A stretch of DNA of 64,000 nt from RFSX01 sp964495785 (lineage in GTDB: Bacteria; Bacteroidota; Bacteroidia; Chitinophagales; Saprospiraceae): the NCBI GenBank assembly GCA_964495785.1, contig CAZBXL010000013.1, positions 1 to 64,000 of the forward strand, given 5' to 3'. Positions 35,811 through 44,722 of the stretch are shown piece after piece; the stretch's first letter is position 1; every line of letters begins with the position of its first letter. A program made the translations under genes and the position numbers. A model generated the notes under the pieces. The model did not search any database. It had not been told where the DNA came from and worked only from the letters and a program-made list of their open reading frames with translations.

Positions 35811-36970
35811 GCTAAATCCACATAAGTATTTCCCATAATTATATTTCTTGAAATTACTAAACGTTGGATTTCAGATGTACCCTCATATATCTGAGTAATT
35901 TTAGCATCCCTCATGAGTCTTTCCACATGATACTCTTTAACATACCCATAGCCGCCATGTACTTGCACCGCTTCTACCGTCGTTTTCATAGCCACCTCAG
36001 ATGCAAACAATTTAGCCATAGCTGCAGCTTGAGCATATTCCTTGCCTTGATCCTTAAGCCATGCTGCTCTGTAGACAAGCATTCTTGCCGCTTCTATTTC
36101 CATAGCCATATCAGCTAACTTGAATGCAATAGCTTGATGATTATTAATAGGCTTACCGAATGCTTTTCTTTCATGAGAATAAGCTAATGCCAATTCGTAA
36201 GCCCCACATGCAATACCTAAAGCTTGTGCTGCGATACCAATACGACCTCCATCTAAGGTTTTCATAGCATACTTAAATCCAAATCCTTCAGGTCCTAATC
36301 TATGTGATTTAGGCACCTTAACATCCTGAAACATTACAGAACATGTATCTGATGACCTTATACCTAATTTCTCTTCTTTGACTCCGGTTGTAACACCATC
36401 CCATGTAGCATCTACTAAGAAAGCATTGATTCCTTTGTGTCTTATCTCTGGATTAGTCTGAGCTATGACAACATATACGCCAGCCTTCTTACCATTAGTT
36501 ATCCAGTTTTTTGTCCCGTTAATAATATAGTGATCACCCTTATCTTCTGCTGTTGTTCTCTGACTTGTGGCATCACTACCCGCCTCAGGCTCTGACAAAC
36601 AAAAAGCGCCTATTAATTCTCCAGTTGTCAACTTAGGTAAGTACTGTTGCTTGACCTCTTCTTCTCCGTACTTCTCGATTCCCCACAAGGCCAAAGAATT
36701 GTGAGCAGACATAATCACAGAAGTAGATGCATCCACTTTTGATAACTCTTCTATCGCTACAGCATACGACAGTGTATCCATTGCCGATCCTCCATATTTC
36801 TCAGAAGTCATCAAACCCATAAATCCTAACTCACCCATCTGTGCTACAAATTCGGTTGGGTGTTCCATTTTTGTATCTCGTTCTATAACTCCTTCTTTAA
36901 GTACATTCTGAGCAAAATCTCTTGCTGCACTTTGTATCATCATCTGCTCTTCACTTAATTTAAAATCCAT
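35807..36970 (-). CDS. Acyl-CoA dehydrogenase, short-chain type
   Basis: 387 residues, the usual length. FCLSEPEAGSDATSQ and KNWITNGKKAGVYVV bind FAD and substrate, RKAFGKPINNHQAIAFKLAD is the signature helix, and QVHGGYGYVKEY precedes the C-terminal YEGTSEIQRLVISRN, which carries the catalytic glutamate. It oxidises short or branched acyl-CoA to 2-enoyl-CoA and passes electrons to ETF. It lies last in the run mrp, nfu, pyrF, SRPBCC, acyl-CoA dehydrogenase, 23 bp after the SRPBCC gene. Confidence 0.96.
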   Translation of the reverse strand: MDFKLSEEQMMIQSAARDFAQNVLKEGVIERDTKMEHPTEFVAQMGELGFMGLMTSEKYGGSAMDTLSYAVAIEELSKVDASTSVIMSAHNSLALWGIEKYGEEEVKQQYLPKLTTGELIGAFCLSEPEAGSDATSQRTTAEDKGDHYIINGTKNWITNGKKAGVYVVIAQTNPEIRHKGINAFLVDATWDGVTTGVKEEKLGIRSSDTCSVMFQDVKVPKSHRLGPEGFGFKYAMKTLDGGRIGIAAQALGIACGAYELALAYSHERKAFGKPINNHQAIAFKLADMAMEIEAARMLVYRAAWLKDQGKEYAQAAAMAKLFASEVAMKTTVEAVQVHGGYGYVKEYHVERLMRDAKITQIYEGTSEIQRLVISRNIIMGNTYVDLA

Positions 36971-36993
36971 TTAAAGTTGTTTATTTTATTGAT

Positions 36994-37437
36994 TTAATAG
37001 TCTTTTTCTACAAATACCTTGAACTGATCCAACCATTTTTGAGTTTGCTTTCTAAACATATTAGGCATCAACTTACTCATCATTTTCATCATGAATGAAT
37101 CCATTCTTGTATATTCAACTACAGCAGTCCATCTCGTTGAATCATCATTTATACTTACGAATGAGTTAGACATGGTGTTAGAACCTTCTTTAAAATCATA
37201 CCGCCCTACAATATTATTTGGAAGATCATTTTTGATAATGGTCTCGGTCAAGACCATATCTCTTTTTCCAATTTTATAGACCATTATAGCTTGTGCATCT
37301 TTCTGTCCCGGCTCACCACTCTTATGCTCATAAGACACGAAACCATCTTGCCATTCTTTAAGATTCTCTGGTGAGTGGAATGCCTTAACGACTTGGCTTA
37401 TAGGAACATTGATATCAACATGACATTCAAACTTCAT
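36994..37437 (-). CDS. SRPBCC-fold (START-like) protein
   Basis: 147 residues forming one helix-grip domain: an N-terminal strand KFECHVDINVPISQVVKAF, the WQDGFVSYEH loop and a C-terminal helix (MKMMSKLMPNMFRKQTQKWLDQF) typical of polyketide-cyclase-like/START-like proteins. Such proteins bind hydrophobic ligands in a cavity, and the ligand here is unknown. It sits between pyrF (24 bp) and the acyl-CoA dehydrogenase (23 bp) on the same strand. Confidence 0.82.
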   Translation of the reverse strand: MKFECHVDINVPISQVVKAFHSPENLKEWQDGFVSYEHKSGEPGQKDAQAIMVYKIGKRDMVLTETIIKNDLPNNIVGRYDFKEGSNTMSNSFVSINDDSTRWTAVVEYTRMDSFMMKMMSKLMPNMFRKQTQKWLDQFKVFVEKDY

Positions 37438-37461
37438 GGCGTCTTGTCAGCTTTATGTGAT

Positions 37462-38283
37462 CTATATTATTTTTCTTTCTAATAGTATTCCTTCCATCTC
37501 TTGTTGTAGCTCTTGTGCTTTATGGCGTGCCACTTCTGCAAAGTCTTCTCCGTCACTCGCATAGATGATAGATCTTGAAGAATTAACAATCAGGCCAACT
37601 TTATCATTCATTCCTGCTCGGCATACCTCTTGGAGATTACCACCTTGGGCTCCTATACCCGGTACTAAGAAAAAATGATCAGGTACAATTTGCCTTATCT
37701 TATGAATGTAATCAGATTTTGTAGCTCCTACTACAAACATCACATTATCAAGATGCCCATAAGTAGCTGCTGTCTTAAGAACTTCCTCATATAGATAATG
37801 ACCATTTTCTAATTTCATCTGCTGAAAATCGAAACTACCTTCATTAGAGGTTAGGCCCAGAATTATTACCCACTTATTCTTATACTCAAGAAATGGCTTA
37901 ACAGAATCTGAACCCATATAAGGCGCTACCGTGAGTGCATCCACGTTGTAGTATTCAAAAAAACTTCTGGCATACAGCCGCGAAGTATTACCGATATCAC
38001 CTCTCTTAGCATCAGCTATAATTAAGATATCTTCAGGTATATAATTAACAGTCTTATGAAAAGATTCCATACCGTGTGGACCTAATGCCTCATAGAATGC
38101 TGTATTAGGTTTATATGCAATTGCGAGATCTTTAGTCGCGTCTATGATCGCTTTGTTAAATTCAAATATGGGATCTTCTGTTTTTAGAAGGTGTTGTGGC
38201 AGTCTATTAATATCTGTGTCTAAGCCTACACACAAGAAAGATTTCTTACTCTGGATATTATCTAAAATACACTCTCTATTCAT
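37462..38283 (-). CDS. pyrF: Orotidine 5'-phosphate decarboxylase, type 2
   Basis: 273 residues. It decarboxylates OMP to UMP, the last step of de novo pyrimidine synthesis. The type 2 catalytic motif DAKRGDIGNTS starts at D91 (D91, K93, D96), preceded by AYKPNTAFYEALG and followed by VGATKSD and LVPGIGAQGG for the phosphate. Its ATG overlaps the stop of the nfu-like gene by 4 bp (ATGA), so the two are translationally coupled. Confidence 0.95.
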   Translation of the reverse strand: MNRECILDNIQSKKSFLCVGLDTDINRLPQHLLKTEDPIFEFNKAIIDATKDLAIAYKPNTAFYEALGPHGMESFHKTVNYIPEDILIIADAKRGDIGNTSRLYARSFFEYYNVDALTVAPYMGSDSVKPFLEYKNKWVIILGLTSNEGSFDFQQMKLENGHYLYEEVLKTAATYGHLDNVMFVVGATKSDYIHKIRQIVPDHFFLVPGIGAQGGNLQEVCRAGMNDKVGLIVNSSRSIIYASDGEDFAEVARHKAQELQQEMEGILLERKII

Positions 38284-38540
38284 GCGACAAGTCCATTAAC
38301 GGCCTCTACGCCTGTAACATTAGGGAATTTAGACTTGATGGTCTGCTCTACTCCAGCCCTCATCGTCATAGCTGACATGCTACAATTTTCACAATTGCCC
38401 AGCCATTTAATCTTTACTAACATATCATCTGTGACATCTACGACTTTGATATTGCCACCATCTACAGCCAGATGAGGTCGGATCTCATTCAGAGTATCGT
38501 CAATGTCTTTTATCAATGTTATTCTTTCTTCTGATGACAT
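38280..38540 (-). CDS. NifU C-terminal domain (Nfu-type) Fe-S scaffold
   Basis: 86 residues consisting only of the Nfu domain, with the cluster-binding pair C50-x-x-C53 in LGNCENCSMSAMTM. It is expected to carry a 4Fe-4S cluster between the assembly machinery and target proteins. It sits 43 bp downstream of the Mrp ATPase, another Fe-S carrier, and overlaps pyrF. A near-consensus -7 box (TACTTTTA) is four bases before its ATG. Confidence 0.93.
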   Translation of the reverse strand: MSSEERITLIKDIDDTLNEIRPHLAVDGGNIKVVDVTDDMLVKIKWLGNCENCSMSAMTMRAGVEQTIKSKFPNVTGVEAVNGLVA

Positions 38541-38583
38541 GTTGTAAAAGTATAAATTTTTAAAGTATCAAAATCATAAGTAT

Positions 38584-39672
38584 CTATGCATTTTGGACAT
38601 TCATTGCAACAGTTCTTGTAGGTGGCAATACTTCATTTCTCACGTGTACTTGCTGAGCAGTATTCTTAGCCATTTGTAAGTAGTCTGCTCTTGCTGGATG
38701 TGTATCATCTAATACTATAGGCTTACCACTATCGCCAGCAACTCTTACATCCGTTACTAACGGCAGTTGAGCTAATAAGACTCCCTTACATAACTTGGTT
38801 AGCGCCTTACCGCCGCCTTCTCCGAATATCTTATATTTCTTGTCTGGCATATCATCTGGTGTAAACCATGACATGTTCTCTACGACTCCTATAACTGGAA
38901 CGTTAATATGCTCTAATCGAAACATATTCATAGCCTTAACTGCATCAGCCACAGCGACTTCTTGCGGTGTAGTGACCATGATTGCACAAGTCAGAGGTAC
39001 CGTCTGAACTAACGTCAATTGGATATCTCCCGTCCCTGGTGGTAGATCAATGATAAGATAGTCAAGTTCAGGCCAGATGACTTCATTAATAAATTGCTTG
39101 ATAATCCCTCCTAATCTAGGACCACGCAGTACGACCGCTTGCTCAGGATCGACTATGTTCCCTATCGATATGGTGTGAATGCCGTATTTCTCAATAGGAA
39201 TTATTCTATGCCTTCCGTATAGCGGTTTGATGACGGGTTTCTCAGACTTAATGTCGAGCATTGTCGGTATGGAGGGACCATAAAGATCAGCATCTATCAA
39301 TCCCACCTTAGCTCCTAATTCCTTAAGCCCTAATGCTAGATTAGTAGATACAGTAGACTTCCCTACACCACCTTTTCCTGAGGCTACAGCAATAATATTC
39401 TTAATATGAGATAATGGCCGCTCACTCTTATCCTGACTAACGAAGTGTATATCAAGTACGGCATTTGGATATTCTGCAGTGATAGCAGTATTTATGTTCT
39501 CATGGAGTTTAAACTTCTCAACGTCTTTAAAGTTAGATGCCGTCACAGAAAATGAGACAGAATTATCTTTCACGGACAGATCTCTTACCATTTTCTTAGT
39601 AATAATATCTATACCTGAAGATGGATCTATAACAGTACGTAATAATTGAAGTATTCGGTTGTTATCTATCAT
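38584..39672 (-). CDS. mrp: Mrp/ApbC (NBP35-like) Fe-S carrier ATPase
   Basis: 362 residues: an N-terminal DUF59/MIP18 domain (about 1-80) and a deviant Walker ATPase with GKGGVGKST at 99-107, DADLYGPSIPTML and IDLPPGTGDIQLTL. It loads Fe-S clusters onto apoproteins. The ENMSWFTP region lacks the CPxC pair found in many Mrp proteins, and I recall the same absence in other Bacteroidota members. It heads the minus-strand operon with nfu and pyrF. Confidence 0.95.
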   Translation of the reverse strand: MIDNNRILQLLRTVIDPSSGIDIITKKMVRDLSVKDNSVSFSVTASNFKDVEKFKLHENINTAITAEYPNAVLDIHFVSQDKSERPLSHIKNIIAVASGKGGVGKSTVSTNLALGLKELGAKVGLIDADLYGPSIPTMLDIKSEKPVIKPLYGRHRIIPIEKYGIHTISIGNIVDPEQAVVLRGPRLGGIIKQFINEVIWPELDYLIIDLPPGTGDIQLTLVQTVPLTCAIMVTTPQEVAVADAVKAMNMFRLEHINVPVIGVVENMSWFTPDDMPDKKYKIFGEGGGKALTKLCKGVLLAQLPLVTDVRVAGDSGKPIVLDDTHPARADYLQMAKNTAQQVHVRNEVLPPTRTVAMNVQNA

Positions 39673-39715
39673 TATAGTATTAACATTAAAGGTTGCTTAA
39701 GGGTTCTAAACAGCC

Positions 39716-39723
39716 CAAAGATA
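39716..39723 (-). promoter_or_regulatory. -7 promoter element of the mrp operon
   Basis: On the minus strand TATCTTTG matches TAnnTTTG, 43 bases before the mrp ATG. A -33 box is not clear. Confidence 0.45.
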
Positions 39724-39790
39724 TAGTAATGACAAAGGAATATTGTTCTATACAACAATTTACTTGGTCGATTTGTACTTATATATTGCT

Positions 39791-39798
39791 TAAGTTTG
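39791..39798 (+). promoter_or_regulatory. -7 promoter element of ribF-glycosyltransferase gene
   Basis: TAAGTTTG matches TAnnTTTG and ends 24 bases before the ATG. A TTTG at 39772-39775 lies 15 bases upstream and may be the -33 box, with short spacing. Confidence 0.5.
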
Positions 39799-39822
39799 TG
39801 ATTCAGAATTTTTTAGTGAGTT

Positions 39823-41802
39823 ATGAAGGTTTATTATAGTCTTGATGCATTACCTGATTTTCAAAAATCAGTCATTACGATAGGGTCATTTGACGGTATA
39901 CACGTGGGTCATCAGAAGATAATAGACAGACTTATCAATCTCTCTAATGAGCACTCTGTACCCAATGTGGTTATCACATTTGATCCACATCCAAGATCTA
40001 TTGTATACCCTAAAGATAACTCCCTCAGATTGCTATCCTCACTACAAGAGAAGATAGACTTATTTAAAAAATATGGAGTACAGCATTTAGTCATAGTTCC
40101 ATTTACAATAGAATTCTCTCAGATATCTGCTCAAGAGTATATCGAGAAGTTTCTCATCCAGAATTTTAAGCCATCCTACATTGTTGTCGGTTATGATCAC
40201 AGGTTTGGACTTAACAGAACAGGAGACTTTAATCTATTGAAGCTCAACGAAGAAAAGTTTGGTTTTAAAATAATAGAAATCACAAAACAAGAAATAGACG
40301 AAATCACGATCAGCTCTACTAAGATAAGAGAGGCCTTATCCGTAGGAGATCTTGAGACAGCTAATACGCTTCTTAACCATCCATACCAGGTGTCTGGTCA
40401 GGTTGTCCGTGGTCGAAAGCTTGGTACAGAAATAGGATTCCCTACTGCCAATATTCGACCTGAGGATAATAAAAAAATAATACCTAAAGATGGCATCTAC
40501 ACTTGCCAAGTCATTCATGATGGTGAGACTTATAATGGAATGCTGTACATAGGTGATGTCCCAACAATCGACACGGATAACAGTAAATCTATAGAAGTTA
40601 ACATATTTGACTTTAACTCTGACATCTATGATCAAAGAGTTAGTATCCACGTTCTGCATTATTTGAGAGATGATAAAAAGTTTGACGGGATAGAAGCTTT
40701 AAAGCAGCAACTACATAAAGACAGACAAGCGAGTTTGAGCTTTTTTGATCATTCTATTTTAAAAAAAAATAAAGCAAAAGCGACCATAGCTATACTTAAT
40801 TTCAATACCGTATCCTACCTACAAGAATTCTTGCCTTCCGTAAGTCATAGTAGTACTGATGATACAGATGTTGTTGTTATAGATAACGCCAGCTCAGATG
40901 AATCTATCAAATACATCAACGAATGGCACCCAGAAATACAAGTCATTCCATTATCAAAAAATTATGGCTTCGCAGGTGGTTATAATAAAGGACTTGCAGG
41001 TATAGATACGCCTTACATTGTCTTACTTAATTCTGATGTGCAAGTATCAGAAAATTGGCTAGACCCCTTGGTCTCATATCTAGAGCAGAACTCAGATGTA
41101 GCTGCAGTCATGCCGAAGATCAGATCCTATGCTGACCAAGATTCTTTTGAATACGCAGGAGCTTCTGGAGGATTCTTAGATTATCTTGCCTACCCTTTCT
41201 GCAGAGGAAGGATATTTGATTCTGTAGAAATAGATAAAGGGCAATATGATGATGAAGAGGATATATTTTGGGCCAGTGGTGCTGCATGTGTAGTAAGAAT
41301 GGAAGTCTTTAGAGCATTAGGAGGGTTCGATGTAGATTACTTTGCTCACCAAGAGGAGATTGACTTGTGCTGGCGCATACTTCGGTCAGGTTATAGAATA
41401 AAAATTATACCGTCTTCCATCGTCTATCATGTTGGTGGTGGTTCATTAGATTACTCCAGCTCACTCAAGGTTTATCTCAATTTTAGAAATAACCTATACA
41501 CATTATTTAAAAATGATAAGGCAATAAATCTGATTTGGAAATTGCCTCTTCGATGTATTTTAGATGTAGCGGCTTCATTTAAGTACTTATTATCTGGCAA
41601 TGTTAAAGCGAGTTGGGCAGTCATTAGAGCAGGATTTTCATTCATAGCAGCAATCCCCAAACTAATCCAAAAGAGAAAACACAATTCTAAACTTATAGAT
41701 AAGATCAAATTGTCTCAAAATCCTAAAAGCCAATTCTTCAATAAGTCTATCGTCCTTCAATATTACCTATACAAAAACAGACTCTTCTCAAAAATCAAAT
41801 AA
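39823..41802 (+). CDS. ribF: RibF (riboflavin kinase/FAD synthetase) fused to a family 2 glycosyltransferase
   Basis: 659 residues in one uninterrupted frame. Residues 1 to about 310 are a complete bifunctional RibF: the FAD synthetase part (TIGSFDGIHVGHQKII, VVGYDHRFG, SSTKIREAL) and riboflavin kinase part (GRKLGTEIGFPTANI, KDGIYTC). From about 318 a GT-A family 2 domain begins: TIAILNFNTVSYLQ, VVIDNASSDES, NYGFAGGYNKGL, LLNSDVQV, FWASGAACVVRMEVF and DLCWRILRSGY. A membrane-associating C-terminal segment follows (about 565-615). The junction holds nine consecutive A (40761-40769). No ATG could start the glycosyltransferase alone; the nearest in-frame alternative start is TTG at 40735. Both halves are full length, so this is a true fusion or a slippage-separated pair. 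Confidence 0.88.
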   Translation: MKVYYSLDALPDFQKSVITIGSFDGIHVGHQKIIDRLINLSNEHSVPNVVITFDPHPRSIVYPKDNSLRLLSSLQEKIDLFKKYGVQHLVIVPFTIEFSQISAQEYIEKFLIQNFKPSYIVVGYDHRFGLNRTGDFNLLKLNEEKFGFKIIEITKQEIDEITISSTKIREALSVGDLETANTLLNHPYQVSGQVVRGRKLGTEIGFPTANIRPEDNKKIIPKDGIYTCQVIHDGETYNGMLYIGDVPTIDTDNSKSIEVNIFDFNSDIYDQRVSIHVLHYLRDDKKFDGIEALKQQLHKDRQASLSFFDHSILKKNKAKATIAILNFNTVSYLQEFLPSVSHSSTDDTDVVVIDNASSDESIKYINEWHPEIQVIPLSKNYGFAGGYNKGLAGIDTPYIVLLNSDVQVSENWLDPLVSYLEQNSDVAAVMPKIRSYADQDSFEYAGASGGFLDYLAYPFCRGRIFDSVEIDKGQYDDEEDIFWASGAACVVRMEVFRALGGFDVDYFAHQEEIDLCWRILRSGYRIKIIPSSIVYHVGGGSLDYSSSLKVYLNFRNNLYTLFKNDKAINLIWKLPLRCILDVAASFKYLLSGNVKASWAVIRAGFSFIAAIPKLIQKRKHNSKLIDKIKLSQNPKSQFFNKSIVLQYYLYKNRLFSKIK

Positions 41803-41809
41803 GTATATT

Positions 41810-42532
41810 ATGAAAATGAAGAGATGGACGATCGTCCACGAAGATGAAGATATTGTTGTAGTTAATAAGCCAGCATTATATCTATCTATACCAGATAGAT
41901 ATGACAATGGGATACCCAACATTAAGACTATACTCCAAGAAAGAAGACCTGAGATATATGTCAATCATAGACTGGATAAAGAAACAAGCGGTCTCATTTT
42001 ATTTACAAAAAATGCTGAAGCACACAAGCATCTTTCTGATCAATTTGAGCATAGAAAACTCACTAAGATATATAAGGCCATCGTGACTAACACCCCACCC
42101 GAGCCTGTAGGACAAATTGATTTAGCTATGAGTAAAACTGCACATTCCAAGAAAGGTATGGCTCTCAACGCTAAGGGAAAACCTGCAACCACAAAGTATA
42201 GAGTGTTAGAATCATTTGATAACTATTGCTACTTAGATATAAAGTTACTGACTGGAAGAATGCACCAGATACGATTGCATATGAGCAGCATTTATTGTCC
42301 TATAGCTTGTGACAGAATGTATGGCGATGGGCAACCTGTACTTCTATCTCGTATCAAAAGGAAGTATCGTAGAAGTGGGGATATAGAACATCCACTAATG
42401 GATAGAACTGCCTTGCACGCATCTGACTTAGAATTCACTCATCCAAGGACTAATGAGAAAATTTCTCTGACTGCTGATCTACCTAAAGACATGAATGCCG
42501 TATTGTATCAACTGAGAAAGAATAAGAAATGA
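41810..42532 (+). CDS. RluA-family RNA pseudouridine synthase
   Basis: 240 residues without an S4 domain. The catalytic Asp is D56 in NHRLDKETSGL, followed by KTYKAIV-like YKAIVTNTPP, the TGRMHQIRLHMSS motif and the RTALHASDLEF motif. It isomerises uridine in rRNA or tRNA, but which site cannot be predicted. An Arg/Lys-rich insert (SRIKRKYRRSGDIEH) precedes the last motif. It begins 7 bp after the ribF-glycosyltransferase stop, so they share a transcript. Confidence 0.92.
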   Translation: MKMKRWTIVHEDEDIVVVNKPALYLSIPDRYDNGIPNIKTILQERRPEIYVNHRLDKETSGLILFTKNAEAHKHLSDQFEHRKLTKIYKAIVTNTPPEPVGQIDLAMSKTAHSKKGMALNAKGKPATTKYRVLESFDNYCYLDIKLLTGRMHQIRLHMSSIYCPIACDRMYGDGQPVLLSRIKRKYRRSGDIEHPLMDRTALHASDLEFTHPRTNEKISLTADLPKDMNAVLYQLRKNKK

Positions 42533-42587
42533 TTTCTATTGCTAAATAGCTTAGAGCTACTTAAAAAATGAAGTTATTGTATTTATA

Positions 42588-43655
42588 TTAAGCAGCGATA
42601 TACTCGTGAGAAGCTTCTAACTCCATCCTATTTGTAACTTTAAAATGTTCTAAGATGAGTTGTAATCCCTTTCTCAGTTTCAGAGGTTGCACGCCTTGAT
42701 CAATTAGATAATCACTAATCTTAAATAAGTAATTGAAATGCTTAATGATTTCTTTCCAAGCAAAGAATAAATTGTAGGCTGGATCATAAATATGGGCAGG
42801 CTCACTAAATGCTCCATTTAATTCTATAATGCTGAATTTTTTTCCTGCCATTAGATCAGATTCATTATTATACTTTAAATCTATTCTACCATAATAGACA
42901 TCATCAATATCCTCAAGAATATCTGATACTACTTTAGTGATCTGAGGATTAATTAATTCATTGCCATCTAAGAATGTTGCACCTCTTGAGTGATTACCTA
43001 TCCGTTCAAAACTATATATCGTTCCTGCTGGAAGTATAAAATCCCAGTCTATAGATTTGTCAATTCTCATCGTATCGAGTTGCATGGCATAGCGGTTATT
43101 TGACTTTACTAATTCTTCTATAGTATGAATGCCATTACCTTCTACTTCCATAAAGCATTTCCTTACAACACTTGTAATTTGTACAGCATATGTTTTGGGA
43201 TCTTTAATAAAAAATATTCCAACCTCATTTTTATATTCTATGAATTCTTGAATGAGATACTCAGAGAGCTTTTTTGATGCAAAATCTTTTACTTGGATTT
43301 CATCTTTTATTATGCTTAGACCTATTCCTCTTAGTCCAAGATTAGGCTTTACTAAGATTGGAAACTGTAGTTGTTCATCATCCATCCATTCAGTGATAGA
43401 ATCTATTCCGATTGCTTCTTTTACGACTAAAGTTTTAGGTATTATTCTTGGATTAATTTTATTGTAGATCTTGTTCTTAGATACTAAGAAGGCTCCTCCA
43501 TTTTCTATACCAGGATTTGCAGCAGTAAAGAACAACATAGATCTTGATCTTAAAGCATAGTACGGGTATATAAGAAAACAAGGGAAATAAATTATCCATA
43601 CAGGCCAGTACTCCCAATTAATTAACCTATGAAGCAAAAATCTATACTTAAGCAT
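42588..43655 (-). CDS. ATP-grasp (D-Ala-D-Ala ligase-like) protein, NWEYWP family
   Basis: 355 residues. A short N-terminal segment (INWEYWPVWIIYFPCFLIYPYYALR) is membrane-associating. An ATP-grasp core follows: FPILVKPNLGLRGIGLSII, YLIQEFIEYKNEVGIF, EVEGNGIHTIEELV, YYGRIDLKY and IIELNGAFSEPAHIYDP (Mg-binding Glu and Asn). The last motifs recur in a Bacteroidota-wide family that I know only as uncharacterised. It should ligate a carboxylate to an amine or thiol using ATP, substrate unknown. It lies 75 bp downstream of the DedA gene on the same strand. Confidence 0.82.
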   Translation of the reverse strand: MLKYRFLLHRLINWEYWPVWIIYFPCFLIYPYYALRSRSMLFFTAANPGIENGGAFLVSKNKIYNKINPRIIPKTLVVKEAIGIDSITEWMDDEQLQFPILVKPNLGLRGIGLSIIKDEIQVKDFASKKLSEYLIQEFIEYKNEVGIFFIKDPKTYAVQITSVVRKCFMEVEGNGIHTIEELVKSNNRYAMQLDTMRIDKSIDWDFILPAGTIYSFERIGNHSRGATFLDGNELINPQITKVVSDILEDIDDVYYGRIDLKYNNESDLMAGKKFSIIELNGAFSEPAHIYDPAYNLFFAWKEIIKHFNYLFKISDYLIDQGVQPLKLRKGLQLILEHFKVTNRMELEASHEYIAA

Positions 43656-43730
43656 ATAAAAAGTTACTTGTTTTAATTATTGAAACCACATCCTCATAAA
43701 TCTAAATTACACAAAAACTATAACCATTTT

Positions 43731-44306
43731 CTATGATTCCTTAACTTTTAAACATTCTTTTCTATATGGTCTTTTGACTAAAAACCAATACAAGAAAGCC
43801 ACAACAGACAATACAGCTAATACTTCTAATTTATGATCAGAGAGCATCTTAATTCTTTCAATTACAGGTTCTGCACAATATGTACCAACTAAACCCAATA
43901 TACTTACCCATAAGAGAATACTTATACCTGACAATATAGTGAATCGAGCATATGAAATTCCTTTAATTCCAGCCATTACTAAAATTACGGTTGTCATACC
44001 AAACATCAACTTATAAAAGATAAGTACAAGATATGGATGCTTATCAAACCAAATAGATGTTTTATTAAATTTCGCTTCAAGCTTAGGTTTCTTTTTTAGA
44101 AGTTTCTGTCCTTGAGTTCTTCCTACTATATACTTAAACCAGTCTGCTACCCATGCACCCAGAAAACCAAATAACAGTGCCAACCAAAAACTGTAATACC
44201 CCATCTGTGCTCCTACTACAGATGTTATCATTGATACTTCTCCTTCTAAAAGAGTCCCAAAAAAAGTAGCTATTAGCCCACAACTTTCAAATAAATTATC
44301 TTCCAT
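43731..44306 (-). CDS. DedA (VTT-domain) membrane protein
   Basis: 191 residues with about five membrane helices. The DedA signatures are GTLLEGEVSMITSVVGAQMGY, then GAWVADWFKYIVGRTQG and a later KLMFGMTTVILVMAGIKG loop. Some DedA proteins flip undecaprenyl phosphate or phospholipids across the inner membrane. This one has the acidic Glu in the first re-entrant loop (LEGE) and the basic Arg (GRTQG) expected for activity. It is 9 bp downstream of the small Cys-Pro membrane protein, in the envelope gene run. Confidence 0.88.
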   Translation of the reverse strand: MEDNLFESCGLIATFFGTLLEGEVSMITSVVGAQMGYYSFWLALLFGFLGAWVADWFKYIVGRTQGQKLLKKKPKLEAKFNKTSIWFDKHPYLVLIFYKLMFGMTTVILVMAGIKGISYARFTILSGISILLWVSILGLVGTYCAEPVIERIKMLSDHKLEVLAVLSVVAFLYWFLVKRPYRKECLKVKES

Positions 44307-44315
44307 AATAATGTA

Positions 44316-44717
44316 TTAATGCTTAGCAAGCAGCTTTCGGGCTTTCAATTGAAAACCCTTGGTTAATAATAAACTTATGCAGATACTTAAAGAAATAAAA
44401 CACATCGGTATACCATAATCTGTCCTTGGACATTTAGCAAATCCTAACAACTCGCCCGCTGTCCCATAACTTGCTATTAATGTAACTATACCCACCGATA
44501 TAAAATAAATCATATTAGACACAGGCATAGAATTGAAGTGTGCTATAAATGCCATTATAAAACAAACGAAAACGATATAGCACGCAGGGATACCTAATAT
44601 TAAAGGGCAGATACCTCCAGTGACTCTCATGTGATTAAGACACAAACTCCCTGAACCATAAATGGCTACAGCTAATATAAGAAGTGCTATTATAAACCAG
44701 ACAGAAGACGTCTTCAC
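44316..44717 (-). CDS. Small membrane protein with duplicated Cys-Pro...Gly-Ile-Pro-x-Cys motif
   Basis: 133 residues with four membrane helices arranged as two pairs. Each pair begins with a related motif: C37-P-L-I-L-G-I-P-A-C46 and C96-P-R-T-D-Y-G-I-P-M-C106, each followed by an aromatic residue and a helix. The protein looks like an internal duplication with a candidate cysteine pair per half. I do not recognise the family; a thiol redox or metal-binding role is possible but unproven. The start is GTG. It is 5 bp after the CRTAC1-like gene and 9 bp before the DedA gene. Confidence 0.72.
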   Translation of the reverse strand: MKTSSVWFIIALLILAVAIYGSGSLCLNHMRVTGGICPLILGIPACYIVFVCFIMAFIAHFNSMPVSNMIYFISVGIVTLIASYGTAGELLGFAKCPRTDYGIPMCFISLSICISLLLTKGFQLKARKLLAKH

Positions 44718-44722
44718 AAATA

